Shown here piece after piece: positions 32,943 through 44,243 of a DNA stretch of 64,000 nucleotides. The notes below the pieces were generated by a model. That model saw nothing but the letters and a program-made list of their open reading frames with translations, was not told the origin of the DNA and ran no database searches. Source of the stretch: Epiperipatus broadwayi. Lineage: Eukaryota > Onychophora > Udeonychophora > Euonychophora > Peripatidae. The DNA is taken from assembly GCA_028023455.1 (NCBI GenBank), contig JAQFVV010012394.1, positions 23,206,900-23,270,899 of the forward strand, given 5' to 3'. Each line of letters starts with the position of its first letter. Position 1 is the stretch's first letter. A program made the position numbers and the translations under genes.

Positions 32943-35201
32943 GGCAAGTAAATAGAGAAAGTGTAAGATTGTGAAACATGCTAATTTCACCATTACAATA
33001 TATATACTACTTATTGTTGGTATATAATAGCAATAGCTATCTATTTCAAAAATGTTTTGGGGTTATGTAGCAACTCACGATTACTAATAGCAATTCAATT
33101 TAAGCTTTCAGTTTCTGACTATTTTCTCATTATTGTGATTTGCTTTTGAAAGGAGATATTGTAGATTGGCAATATTTTGTTAACTTATATGATTATGATT
33201 TGGAAATTTCAGAACATCCTAATTTCTTAAAATCAATACGCAAACCAATGCAGTTAATTAGATCAAAAGAATTCATAATTTTTTTTGTATTTGTTTACAA
33301 TAGTATATGGATAAATGGAGGCTATAATTGCAGAGGCCGTAAACTCATTACTTTTGCATAATTTTTTACACAAATTTTTTATTGCTTCTTTAAAATAAAA
33401 GAACTGATTATTATTATTTTTTTCTATTAACAACTGTGAAAATAGTTTTATATATTTATGTTTTAAGATACCCCCCCCCCCCCGTTGTGTAATATATTTT
33501 GTATAGAATTAAGCACACCTGAAATAAATAGCTTTGTTGATAGGTGAGCCTCAGAGGATAAAAGAATTTCAAAAAACATAATGAGCAAAAAAAAAAGATT
33601 GAGAATCACTACATAGAATTCGGGGTTTATTTCAGATTTGGACAGAGGAATAGTTTGAAATTAAACTGATGTGTAAAGTTTATGTTTTATCCATGTTAGA
33701 ATAATCATCTCACAGAATGGTAATATAGTCAATTGCAATTCTTTTTTTTTTTTTGGCTGTAGTTTCTCCAACTGAATAAAAGTCAAATAAAGAAATGCAG
33801 TTCAAAAGATTTTGCAACATTTATTGTGGTTTCTAAATTATTTTAATACAAATTTTGGATAAGATAAATATTTGATAATTTTTTTCTTCGTTAATTGTAA
33901 TTTTATTATCATTACAAATATCATTGTCTTTTTCAGTATTATTTTGCAAGTTGTCCTCAACAATTATTATTTTATGTTTTAGCTTTTTTTTTTTTTTTTA
34001 GTAAATTTACAATATAAAAATATTCAATATTGTAATTTTAACTTATACTATGAATACAGAAAAATCACTATGCAAGTTTAATTATTTATCTCCATTAAAA
34101 CTTTTTAATGTTAAGTTGTTGTTTTTTTAATAAACTTTTCTCCATCTTAAATTTTGAGCATATAAAAACCATTAAGTTACCTTACGTTACCTCTTTGAAT
34201 ATTTTATTTGAATAAATTATATATTTCAAATAAAGTTATTAGAAAATAACTTGAAATTGTATTTCAAATCTTTTTAGATTTTTATTTTAAAATAGTTGCA
34301 TTAGTAAATATTTTAGGAATTTTTTTTTACTGATTTAGTGTAGTATACACTATTAATAATATTCTTTTTTTGTTGTTTCTCAACCTTTTTGTCGTGCAAC
34401 CCAAATGTTTTATTACCTAAGTTATAATATAAAATAAAAGAGATATTACATCAGCATGATACTGTATATATGTATGTATTCGGATCAATTTGATAATATT
34501 TATAATGAACAAATAATTTGTAAGTTAAACTACATATTTTTAATTTAAAAGCTTAACACATTTTGTTAATTACCAAAAAAAAAAGTGTTTTCTTTTCAAA
34601 TAAGGCTTTATTTATATACGAAATACAAGCAAAAATTACAAAAATAAATTATACAGAATTTTGTTTAACTTACATATGAAAAATTTTAAAAATAGTCTAC
34701 TTTGATACTTTGGCTGCATTAATTTTAGTTGCATTTTTGGTTGCAATTTTTTGAACAATTACATTTTGAAAATAATCACGAAATTTAACATTATGATTAT
34801 TTAAATTCAAATTTACAATTGAATTTGAGAAAACTACACAAAACATAGGTAGTATTACTTACTAATTTTTTTTATTATTACTAATATTTTTTTAAAATGT
34901 AAAAAGATTTTTGCTATCAGATATTTATGCTTTTATTTTTTGATGTATATTCGCAACCCATTAAAAATTTAACATGACCCAAAGGTGATGTATATATTAA
35001 TCTGCAGTTTTTTAAAATTTTATTAGTAGCAGAATAACAATGATTTAAGGGGGGGGGGGGTATTTGATATTTCATTATATATTAGAAAATATATATATAT
35101 ATTTTTTTTATGGTGGAATTACTGTTAATGATAATTATGAATATATTTTATTCTTGTCATAATATATATATTGTTTTTTTTTTTTTTGTTTTTTTTTAAA
35201 G
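32943..35201. other. Intron tract with hAT-like termini and homopolymers
   Basis: No coding signal. It holds a 13-base C run at 33471-33483 and a 12-base G run at 35049-35060. AAAAAAGATTGAGAATCACT ends near 33608 and TTTCTCAACCTTTTTGTCGT starts near 34376; both resemble the right and left ends of hAT-type MITEs (TTCTCAACC...GGTTGAGAA), and ACATGACCCAAAGG near 34972 could be an inner part. They face away from each other, so they are probably two partial copies. The tract ends in a long T run and the acceptor AAAG of the next host exon. Confidence 0.4.
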
Positions 35202-35290
35202 ATAAAGCACCTCCTAATTTACCACCAGGAGTGCCTGCAGCTATGCTAGGAGCCCAATATATAATGAGTCAACCTGGTTTACCGATTTAT
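35202..35290 (+). CDS. UBAP2L: UBAP2L/Lingerer exon 4 of 6 (KAPPNLPPGVP)
   Basis: An 89-bp exon after a T tract and AAAG, ending in TAT|GTAAGT. With the A left over from the exon ending at 10761 it reads N-KAPPNLPPGVP, AAMLGAQYIMSQPGLPIY. KAPPNLPPGVP followed by a hydrophobic stretch with YIM is the hallmark of the conserved C-terminal block of UBAP2, UBAP2L and Lingerer. It ends in phase 0. The preceding intron is 24.4 kb, the following one 18.4 kb. Confidence 0.95.
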
Positions 35291-35482
35291 GTAAGTACAC
35301 GTGTGTGTTTAGAAAAATTGTTTTTAATTACTATTTTTATGCAAAAGAATTCTTTTTAATATTGACTTGCTGAGGAAAAAATATATAGGATTTAATATAG
35401 GGGATTTGAACACAGACTTTCAAGCTCCCTTCAGCCATTTACTCTTATCTTATGCAACCTATACATATGTAAAAAAGATAAA

Positions 35483-35548
35483 TGATCTCCAATATACATA
35501 CTTCATGCTGAACCAGCACTCATCAGTTGTTCCAGGTCATCATCTCCC
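35483..35548 (-). ncRNA. Hammerhead ribozyme, near-complete core
   Basis: Minus strand: AACAA, then CTGATGA (35526-35520), stem II GTGCTG/CAGCAT around GTT, then GAAG, stem III GTA/TAT-type, A, TTGG, AGATC. Differences from a perfect core: A15.1 is G (could wobble with U16.1), one G-U closes stem II, and stem I is AACAA opposite TTGG with one mismatch. Activity is possible but likely reduced. Confidence 0.6.
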
Positions 35549-35640
35549 ACACGTACATATAATTAGTGCTTTGTCCATTAAAATGTGAAGATTTGCTATT
35601 TTGATATAAACCGAGTACTGATTATATATGTGTGTGGGAG

Positions 35641-35703
35641 ATGATGTCTTGGACCAAAGGATGAGTGTTGGTTTGACACGAAATATGTATATCATTTATC
35701 TTT
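35641..35703 (+). ncRNA. Hammerhead ribozyme, damaged core
   Basis: Plus strand: GGACCAA, then AGGATGA in place of CTGATGA, a shortened stem II (GTGT...ACAC), GAAA and ATATGTATAT. The 3' strand of stem I (TTGG) is lost. The damaged core should not cleave. Confidence 0.5.
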
Positions 35704-35765
35704 TTCACATGTGTGGTCATGTGTTTCGATTTTATGAGGTAGAGCGGATGGGTAACTCCAGGTAT

Positions 35766-37780
35766 ATAAAATATAAATGTGTAAACATATGTATAAGATA
35801 AATAAAAGAGTTGCATTTTTATTCTATCACATGAATAATTTTTTTAATTACTCTTTCGCGAAAAATTATTTTCTATTATAAATATAAGTTCTGTAGTAAT
35901 TTTGTATATTTATTGCAGTTAATTTTTAGATATCATGAAAGTACATCTCAGTTTATATATATGTTAATTGTTTTCATAAAAGAAAAAAGCTTCAACAACA
36001 CCTTTAATTTTGTTTGTGTGTGTGAATGAAATGACTTCAAAATGATTAGTGTAAGCAGTTTCTATAATTGTATTTTTATATATCAAAGTATTTTTTAATA
36101 ATCTGCAATGTTTTATTTTATTTTTTAGTTAATTTTTACACATTAATAAGGCAAAAATAAACAGGACAAAATTTAACTATATATTGTTTATAAAAATATT
36201 TATATTTAATTATATTTTTGCCTATTGATAAATGACTATGGAAAGTTTTAATTCATCAACTCTGCATGCATCATGTGCTTGCAATTATTTATTCACTTTT
36301 TTTTTACCAAAATTACATTCACATATGTAACATTATTTATTGCTATATCCTTTGTTTCCTAAACTATCATTTTATTATGTCATTTGACAAATCTGTTATT
36401 CTGACACAACCTCTTTATACACTAATAATTTTTTTTTTTAAAAAAAGTATTCAAATGATATATAGTACTCTTTATTTCTTTTTTTTTTTTTGAGCACTAA
36501 GTAATGAATTCACTGACATCAAGGACGATGTTTTATCTAGGACTGTTGCAAATGCTAATTTATTACCATTGCTGTTATTCTTTTGTATCTGTTATAGTAT
36601 TTATTTTAATAAATAAAAGAAGTGAAAAGTGGTTAATTTGAAATTATATATATCTATACTAAAGTTCCAAGAATTATTACATTTCATTGCTTATGCATTC
36701 AGCTTAGCTCCATTTCAACCACCTAATTTTTTTTATACTAATGTTAGTGAAAACTTTCTTTTTTCATCTAAGTACTTTGGTACTGATTCCTTTTTGCAGA
36801 AAGTTCATACTTTTTTAAATTGATGCATAAAGTTTAATCAAAGATTTATTTTAGTAAGTAGTATCTTAAAATTTATAAATTTTACAACCATGATTTTAAG
36901 ATTTTTTCCCTTGTAGTTTTTTTTATTTTTAAAATTAAAATCAAGATTAGTAGTGAAAGTAAACATAAAAGATTTGCAAATATCTAATTACTACATTTTA
37001 AACTATTTGATTGATTTCAATGTATCAGATTTCAAATTCTAATTAATTTATATGTAAAATTGAATTATAATTTTTTTCAAGTGCTATAATGATTGAACTG
37101 CCCTTTAATTGCTGTATTTAATATCTTTGTACAATAAGAAAATGGCCCTTTTACTGTATTCATGATTTTTTAGAGTTAACAGCTAGAAAAGTGTTTCTAA
37201 ATCAGTTTATATTTCACACAAATTGATTTTGAAATGACTGATGTTTGAACTCGATTATTAATTAGTAATTTATGAAAATTGCCAATTGACTTCATATGTT
37301 TCTGGAATTAAATATTATTTATTGTTATGTATTTGATATTTAGTCATTTATCTACAGAAACTTAAATCAATTCATATTAAGGCTGATTAAGATACATTGC
37401 TCTGGCTATTGTTTTTCTATTTAATTTTCTGCAAAAGATTGAAGAATACATTAAATACTATAAATGTTATTAAGCACAAAAGCTAGAGGGCAGTTTAATT
37501 ATTTATTAATAGTAATTAAAAATTATCACTGACTTCACATATTTTCAGTAAAAAGTATTATTTATTATTATTATACTATATATATAAATAATATAAACCG
37601 TGATCAATATATGTAAGTATTAAATAAATAAATCATAATAAGCTTTAAGGTTTACAGATCATTAAATAATAAATAATTTGCAGAACCTTTAAATTACTGT
37701 CATGTACTCATTATCACTTCATGGTAGTAATGAAAATGCATCAGCAAATAAATTATTTAATGTTTTATATATTGTGCCAG
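35766..37780. other. Intron sequence, nothing recognised
   Basis: Long AT-rich tract with T runs. A diverged direct repeat of about 45 bp (TTGACTTCATATGTTTCTGG at 37287 and TGACTTCACATATTTTCAGT at 37529) is the only structure noticed. Confidence 0.4.
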
Positions 37781-40059
37781 TCGAATGTGTATGCTGATTT
37801 AACCCGGTTCGAAATGTAGATGAAAGTACCTTAAGACCATCATACGCGAGATCTGAAAATCAAGAATACTATGGACTCTGCCCTCTTCAACTATTTTTCT
37901 AATCTAACAACGAATCGAAATGTCCAAGACACACATAGATCCAATTTTTCCGCCCGTCCCGCTAGCATCGAGGAGAAACAGTCGATTATAACTAATTCAT
38001 TAAACCTAACTCAAGTAATGATACAGAACTCAGGTCGTGTGTGAAAGACTTAGGCAATGCTTGGATCACCGGAAATTTACCAAATAGATTAACCTCAAAA
38101 TATCATGTTTACAGATAATAAATAGAAACGGACTAATGTTTATATTTAGAAAACAAAAAAATACTTTAATAAAGATATTAATAAAAGGGAGGCTTTGTTC
38201 TCTGCCATCCCCCAAATAACGCATCCTTAAATCATTAAATAAAATCAATGTAATCTCAAGATCTAAATACTACTTTTGCAGTATGAAAATAAGTTTACCA
38301 CATAATCCCACTTTCACATTCAAACATTTAACCGCATATTTCGCGTGAGCAAGCTAGAATGAACTTTACAGTAATTTATTAATACCTTAATGAAATTGTA
38401 CAACAACATTTCTTTGAGTCCGGTCCCCAGGAAATCAATCCGAAAATAGTTGTGCATAAACAAATATAAAGCTTAATTTACATTTAAATTACAGATATTT
38501 TTCCAAACCCATTTCTAATAGAAATTTAAAAGAATTGATTTGCCGTCAAATGCGAAAGACTAAGTAATTGCTGGTGAATGCTCGATGCATAAGAATATTA
38601 TTAATACCTGGACCAGCCAACCTTACTTTGGATAACGTTGAACATGAAAGCCCAAATAAGAAAAGCAAAATAGAAATAATTATTCGCATAAGACAAATTT
38701 CAGGTGAAAGAAAAAAAAACAAAATGTCAGCCAGCCTAGCTTAGCTAGCTAAACATTGTAACGGTCAGAAAACGTGTGACTCGTAAACATAGTGCAGAAT
38801 TCGACCACCATACAGAACAGCAGCACCAGCGAGTAGCGAAGCCACCCGTTGTACTGAGTTCGAACATAGTTTATCGGTTCCACAATACAATACACGAAAC
38901 AACGCATCTGATGCAACATTAGTAAATATTTCCTTAGGCACGGTGGTCAGGGAGATGCAAGAGACTCATGATTTTATTCTCGAGTTAGCCAATAATCAAA
39001 CTAATATTAATTAAACATTCATATTTACATAATCGAGGAAATATTATATAGAATGGGTATCGAATAAATGAAACGTAAATGCAGACATATAGTTTAAAAT
39101 TATTTATTAATACATTTTAATAAAACAATCTAATAATATTTTATGGACTAACAGCTTCAGTAGCGGGATTTGCGACATGATTATATTTTAAAGAATACAT
39201 TTATTTATTTAGACATTATTTTATATTGAGGATTTCAGTAGCGGTATTTCCGATACTGTAATGTTTACAAAAGGAATACATTTATTTGAAGGCGTAATCT
39301 AGCTACCTAAAATTCTCGAGTGAGTATTTCTAATGCATGCCTGGAGGGATTTATACCTTTGCAATGCAAGAGTCTAAAAGTAAGATTTAAGAGTGACGGC
39401 GGACATATATTTATTTAATTAAAATATTTATTTATAACTAAGGGCAAACATTTATTTGAGAGTGATTTATGAAGATAATGCAGAGGCGGAGTGATATATA
39501 GAATAATAAAACTAAGTAAAGGAACACGTGGTACGCTTTAGAAAGGCGATATGGAATGGCAGTATATCGAAACTGCAATGCCGCGAATGGGTTTATAAGA
39601 ATGTCAGGCTGGTCTCTGCCTTCGGCCCGACGAAGTAAGGTGTCACATAAGCATAACCAGGGACAAGCGGTACGTGTCGCAGTTTTGCTGGCTGGCTGCA
39701 TGACATTGTCAAGTCCTACGGGAGCACCCATTATGCCCGCTTGTGTAGGACGACTGGGGTTAATTTCAACCCTGAAGAATCCGGAAATTTCACGGCGGAA
39801 TGGGTCATCGCGTCTCTAAAACGTAACATGTATACTGTATAAACGATTATGATGAGATTTCAACAGATTTCTAACTTGGTCCTACATTATCAACATTTAG
39901 TTAAAGAACGTTGACGACTCTCAAAGAAATGTAATTTTCTGGAATTATTCATGATGATTTAGTAAATACAAAACAAATATATAAATTGCAAATTATTATA
40001 ACTAATACGTCAGCCATTTGCGAAGTTGTAGACCCCTGCATTACAATAAATGAAGCATT

Positions 40060-40132
40060 GAATGCGTGTCGATTTATATGAAAGTTAAGTTATTAAAGAA
40101 AGTAAATATTAATGAAAATTTGACACGCATTC
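40060..40132. repeat. Inverted repeat GAATGCGTGTC
   Basis: GAATGCGTGTC at 40060-40070 and GACACGCATTC at 40122-40132 are perfect inverted copies separated by 51 bases. Function unknown. Confidence 0.7.
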
Positions 40133-41288
40133 ATTGTTTTAAGCGATCATAGATTTAAACTTTGAAAATTGAAATAATTATGAGCATCCAATAATTAAAT
40201 AACTATAGATCGAAATGTAGATTATAGAAATACGCACCCCAGATAGAGTGAGGTAAGCTAGATTATTAGAGAAATTTACATACTATATTAATTATTCAAT
40301 TTTAGTTATACAAATGATAGTTTTTTTATATTTTATAATTTAGATAAGTAGTATGAAGAAGAGCTATAGCATATTATTAGAGTACTCTAGAGTTTGAATA
40401 CAGACAGGTACCTGTTTTATAAGAAGTTTTCTGATTCCATTAATTTAGCAGCAAAAAGTTCACGAGTGGCAAGTCTTTCTTGTATTTAGATATTCATTTA
40501 ATTTCATGGCAGCAGCAGCTTTCTCATTCATTTCAGGCAGCAGATCTTCATGGTGAATTTATGACGGGCAATGAAAGTTCAACATCCGATAGGCCACCTC
40601 CCGATGGAGAATAATCTAGGTGCTTTACTCGGTCATACCTTGGCAGGAACAAATTATTTTTATATTTTTGGAGACTCTCAGTGATCGAGAGCAAAGCTAA
40701 AGTTTAAGTGAATGTCTCCAGCAAGTCTAAGATGGCCTCTTTTCTTATCTTGATCTTTCACATTTTTGTTAAGATATTTTTAGGTTCTACTTAATCTGCC
40801 CTGAGGATAATCAATGCATTTAGTTGGTTTTTAATTAAAGAAAGCTGCCATTCTATTGTTTACATTTTACATTCACTAATTACATTTTTGGGGAATTTTT
40901 CTTTAATTAATCTATTATCTATCACTGACCGATGCTTTTAAATTTCAAAAACAAAAAGGGAACATAAGATTATTTTAACTTTTAATTAATATTACATCAG
41001 ATATTTTTAGAATTATTATTAAACGAAATTTAAACAAAGCAATAAATACGAACTTTATAATCCAAAATAAATGATTAAAATTATACAAAATTATATAACT
41101 AAAAGAAATCTAAATTATATTATTTTATCCCTATTTATTGCGTTTAATTTGAGATCGAAATGTGTGCGTGTTTATGCTGAATTCTACATATATTTATACA
41201 TTTCTAAGATTGCTACACACACAATTCGATACCAAAAAGTTTAAATTTGGGTGGGATAGACCGGTCAGTGAGAGACGACAGAAAAAGG

Positions 41289-41325
41289 TGAAACTTAAGA
41301 TTCGAATACGAATCTTACTGTTTCA
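41289..41325. repeat. Strong 15-bp hairpin
   Basis: TAAGATTCG (41296-41304) and CGAATCTTA (41309-41317) pair around AATA. The stem extends, after a small bulge, with TGAAAC (41289-41294) against GTTTCA (41320-41325). It lies at the end of the CpG-rich block. No T run follows, so it is not a terminator-like structure; an element end is possible. Confidence 0.75.
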
Positions 41326-41330
41326 ACATT

Positions 41331-42189
41331 TACATAAATCCTTCATATCCTGAGAAAAACAATAAACATTTCTCAAAATTGGGCGGCCATGATAATCCAG
41401 GCAAATTAAAGATTTTTTTTTTTGTTTGATCAGAAAATACATTTGTGTTTTATATCATTCACATCTTGACAAACCCTAACTCTTCTTTGTGTTCAAAACA
41501 ATTTTTTTTTTAACCAAAATCAAACTTTTAAGATTTTGTAATCTATTTTTGCTTTAACTTCTTTTTTTTTTTTTTTAGAGGCCATACTTAATTGCCCCAA
41601 AGGAAACTAATTTAAATTTAATTTATTAAGGAATGTTAGAAGGCTTATCTAAGATAAATCACACGAAATATTTTTCGACATAAGAATAAGACAAATAAAA
41701 ATATTATACTCTCAAGTTCATTTTAGTTTCAACAGAACCCTGCATTAATTTATACATATATGTTTACCACACATACATGCCTATTTTATAAACTATGACA
41801 AAAAAATATTTTTATGAAACCACAGTTTTTTTTTTCATTACATTTACTTTGCTAAATTATTTCTACCTGAATACCTAATTTCACGGATCGGTAAACAGAT
41901 AACAAAAACACTTTATATTTCTGCTTAATGCAAAATTCTGTTAAATACTTTCATACAGGCAGAAACCAAGTTTGAAATACCGATATATTTATGTAAGGCT
42001 GTGAAGCATGGATCTGACATTCATATCCATTGCTTCAATATATGTATACTGTCTGTGAAAAGATAATTGATAAATGGTTCCTCAAGCTGCTGCAATGCAA
42101 TTTTCTATAAAAATTTAATGGCACTAGGATATCTGGATTACAAGTTATTTTACCCGATGATGAAATAATGCACCAACATTAGATGTTGC
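41331..42189. other. Intron sequence, nothing recognised
   Basis: AT-rich with several T runs. CTGTGAAGCATGGATCTGAC near 41999 may belong to a decayed transposon, but no domain can be supported. Confidence 0.35.
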
Positions 42190-42480
42190 TTTAAAGTGGG
42201 AAAAACTGCTACTGAAATGTTTGAAATGATTCAGTTTGTGTATGGTAATGAAGCTAAAAGTCACGAGAACGTTTTCAAGCTATTTGCAAGATTTCGTGAT
42301 GGCAGTGATAACATTAGAGATGATTGGCGAAGATATGAAACATGCTATCACCTTTCTTCTTGTAACTTGCGATCCTGACATGCTAGCTTAAGATATTTGT
42401 GATGAATTGCTAAAGTGTCGTTACATAATACATATGTTGATTCAAAGATGGCACTGCATGCTATTAGAAAAGAGAGCCAC
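42190..42480 (+). pseudogene. Mariner/Mos-type HTH domain relic
   Basis: The 60-residue frame reads KTATEMFEMIQFVYGNEAKS, then ENVFKLFARFRDGSDNIRDD. This matches the HTH_48 domain found at the N terminus of mariner transposases and derived genes (KTAxETFEMLxQAYGDEALSRTxxFEWxKRFKxGRxSVEDD). After a frameshift, DICDELLKCRYIIHMLIQ could be the second helix-turn-helix region. The DDE catalytic domain is absent. An old fragment with no promoter or start worth proposing. Confidence 0.65.
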
Positions 42481-42589
42481 TCACCTTTTCATTGAAACAT
42501 TTTGTGTTTGTATGATTTGATGCCTCAAATAGTGAAAGATTACATAAATATATTTTGTGTGTATAATATAAAGTTTATTTATGGGTTGA

Positions 42590-42655
42590 TTGGAAATGTA
42601 ATATCATTTGTATAAAAAATTGTTGGAAATGTAATATCATTTGTATAAGAAATTG
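42590..42655. repeat. 33-bp tandem duplication
   Basis: Two adjacent units beginning TTGGAAATGTAATATCATTT, at 42590 and 42623, differ by one base. Confidence 0.9.
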
Positions 42656-42948
42656 TATCTAGTTTTTTACTATATGTTTACAAAAAAATATTTTTACATT
42701 AGTAAAAATGTTGATTTAATTGATATGAGCATAGAATATAATTTATTCTGTTTTTCAAGAAATTAAAAAAAAAAAAAATTTAAAGTGTTAAAATAAAATT
42801 GTCTTTTTTCTTTTTATAAAAGCTCTATTTTTAGAAAAACTATTCATCATAAATAGAAGGGATTTGAACTCAGACTTTCAAGCTTCCTACAGCTATCCAC
42901 TCTTTCACAATTGATAAATATGTCCATCCACATACATATGAAGAAGAT

Positions 42949-43012
42949 GGATGATTTTCAATATGCGTGTTTTGTGCTGAATCAGCACTCATCAGTTGGT
43001 TCAGATCATCAG
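42949..43012 (-). ncRNA. Hammerhead ribozyme, one core change
   Basis: Minus strand: GATCTGAACCAA, CTGATGA (42995-42989), stem II GTGCTG/CAGCAC around ATT, then AAAA in place of GAAA, then a weak stem III (ACGCAT) and TTGA. Loss of G12 should abolish most activity. Confidence 0.6.
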
Positions 43013-43160
43013 TACTCAGTTTATATTTAGATAGCAAATCATCTTCAAACTCTAATGGACAGGCTTCAATTCTGCTCCACTATCCAACTCTTCAGTCAAC
43101 AAAGTTTGATGATTTACTATCTTAATATAAACTGAGCACTGATTATATATGTTGTGGGAG

Positions 43161-43230
43161 ATGATGATCTGGACCAACTGATGAGTGCTGGTTTCAGCAC
43201 GAAATATGTATATTGGAGATTATTTATCTT
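43161..43230 (+). ncRNA. Type I hammerhead ribozyme, apparently complete
   Basis: All core elements occur in order. Stem I 5' strand: ATCT (43167-43170), GGA bulge, CCAA (43174-43177). Core CTGATGA: 43178-43184. Stem II: GTGCTG / GTTT / CAGCAC (43185-43200), six perfect pairs. GAAA: 43201-43204. Stem III: ATA / TG / TAT (43204-43211), three pairs with a two-base loop. Cleavage nucleotide A43212 after U (NUH rule satisfied). Stem I 3' strand: TTGG (43213-43216) and AGAT (43217-43220), pairing with CCAA and ATCT. The very short stem III and bulged stem I are typical of type I hammerheads in animal satellites and retrozymes, which often act better as dimers. Cleavage itself is predicted, not shown. 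Confidence 0.82.
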
Positions 43231-43689
43231 TTTCACATGTATGTGGACATGTGTATCGGTTGTATAAGATGGAATGGATAGCTGTAGGGAGCTTGAAAGT
43301 CTGAGTTCAAATTCTTTCTAATTACATTAAGTTCATTACAGACAATATAATGCTATGATTGTAATACGCTTTAATATTGAAAGTGCTTAGATGAATAAAA
43401 TAAATATCTGCAACATGAAATCAACCTGTTCTGCTGTTAAATGTATAAACATTTTACTAAATCATTACACTTAGTGCAGAAAATTGGGAAATAAATTCTT
43501 ATAGAATTTTGTATTTAAATATTATCTATTCAGTCTGTATTCTACCATACCTTTTCTTTATTAAAACAGATATATTAAGGTTCTATATGTGAGGAGTCAT
43601 GGTGACTTAAAGTCAACATGAGTATGATAATAATATTGATATCAACAAAGGCTTTGAGCATTCCATCATCAAATTTTCAATGATATGGA

Positions 43690-43945
43690 TAGCTTTAAGA
43701 GTTGTAGGGTGGAGAAGATTGAAACCTGTCCATTAAAGTTTGAAGATTTGCTAACTTAATATAAACTGAGCACTGATGGAGATGATGATCCGGACCAATT
43801 GATGAGTGCTGGTTCAGCACGATATACTTATATTGGAGATCGCTTATCTTTTTCCACATATGTGAGCATATGTATCGGTTGTATGATAGAGTGAATAGCT
43901 GTAGGGAGCTTGAAAGTCTTGAGTTCAAATTTTTCTAATTACATT
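43690..43945 (+). mobile_element. Foldback hammerhead repeat, copy 3 (right arm only)
   Basis: About 220 bp matching the right arm of 42854-43320: CCTGTCCATTAAAGTTTGAA, ATAAACTGAGCACTGAT, a hammerhead unit, CATATGTATCGG and GCTGTAGGGAGCTTGAAAGT. It ends at TTTTTCTAATTACATTAA, where copy 2 also continues with CTAATTACATTAAG, so the true right end may include this segment. The left arm is deleted; only GATAGCTTTAAGAGTTGTAG at 43689 may be a remnant. Confidence 0.75.
43780..43846 (+). ncRNA. Hammerhead ribozyme, two core changes
   Basis: GATGATCCGGACCAA, then TTGATGA (C3 to T), stem II GTGCTG/CAGCAC around GTT, then GATA in place of GAAA, ATACTTATA, and TTGGAGAT closing stem I. The structure is kept, but two catalytic positions are mutated. 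Confidence 0.6.
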
Positions 43946-44243
43946 AAAGGCAATATAGATAATATACTTATATTTAAATATTCATCATAATTCTTTTATT
44001 ATTATTGATTGTTTTATTTAACTATTAGAAGATTGAAAATTTAAATTCAGATATCTAAATTTTTTTTAAAAATAATATTCATTTAATTTTAATTATAATG
44101 CAAAAAATTTTACATTCAAAGCAACTTTAAGTATTAATTTATTTTGATGTAAATTATTTAAAATCATTCATTTGTTATATCCTATTGAATTTATAAATTT
44201 ACAAGTCAATTTAAATATATTAATGTATTAAGCGCAAGCAGAT

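Larger units (their letters stand above)
35390..35765. mobile_element. Foldback repeat with two convergent hammerhead units, copy 1
   Basis: The left half (35398-35580: GGATTTGAACACAGACTTTC, AAGCTCCCTTCAG, a hammerhead on the minus strand, ACATATAATTAGTGCTT) is mirrored by the right half (35590-35765: GAGTACTGATTATATATG, a hammerhead-like unit on the plus strand, then decayed arm sequence). Shares arms with 42854-43320. The outer right end (AAGCTTGAAAGTCTGAGTTC-type sequence) is missing, so this copy is truncated. It begins about 100 bp after the host exon. Confidence 0.75.
37781..41330. other. CpG-retaining, gene-free block
   Basis: From about 37781 (GTCGAATGTGTATGCTG) the sequence changes character: CpG dinucleotides are frequent, GC is higher and T runs are scarce, most clearly at 37800-38080, 38750-39010 and 39540-39830. 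No domain is found in any frame; the two ORFs at 39438-39819 overlap on opposite strands and resemble nothing I know. Local structure includes two diverged copies of a unit with TTCAGTAGCGG at 39152 and 39235. It could be a young unrecognised transposon, an LTR-type element without its genes, or an unmethylated regulatory or promoter region of the host gene. Confidence 0.45.
42854..43320. mobile_element. Foldback repeat with two convergent hammerheads, copy 2 (most complete)
   Basis: The ends are inverted: TAGAAGGGATTTGAACTCAG, then ACTTTCAAGCTTCCTACAGC on the left; GCTGTAGGGAGCTTGAAAGT, then CTGAGTTCAAATTCTTTCTA on the right. Each arm is about 200 bp. In order it holds the end motif, CAATTGATAAATATGTCCAT (complement CATGTGTATCGG on the other side), a hammerhead unit, and AGTGCTCAGTTTATATTAAG-type sequence. 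The middle (43020-43120) is a short unpaired spacer with TAATGGACAGG. No coding capacity. The hammerheads point towards the outer ends, one per strand. It differs from described metazoan retrozymes, which are short direct tandem repeats, in being palindromic. Confidence 0.85.

Noticed and set aside
39438-39819. Host gene in the CpG-rich block
   Set aside because: Two overlapping ORFs on opposite strands with no domain similarity and no exon signals. Open frames are expected by chance at this higher GC.
39540-39830. Ribosomal RNA fragment (GAAACTGC, GCGAATGG words)
   Set aside because: Only short words match the start of small-subunit rRNA; the order and the flanking sequence do not.
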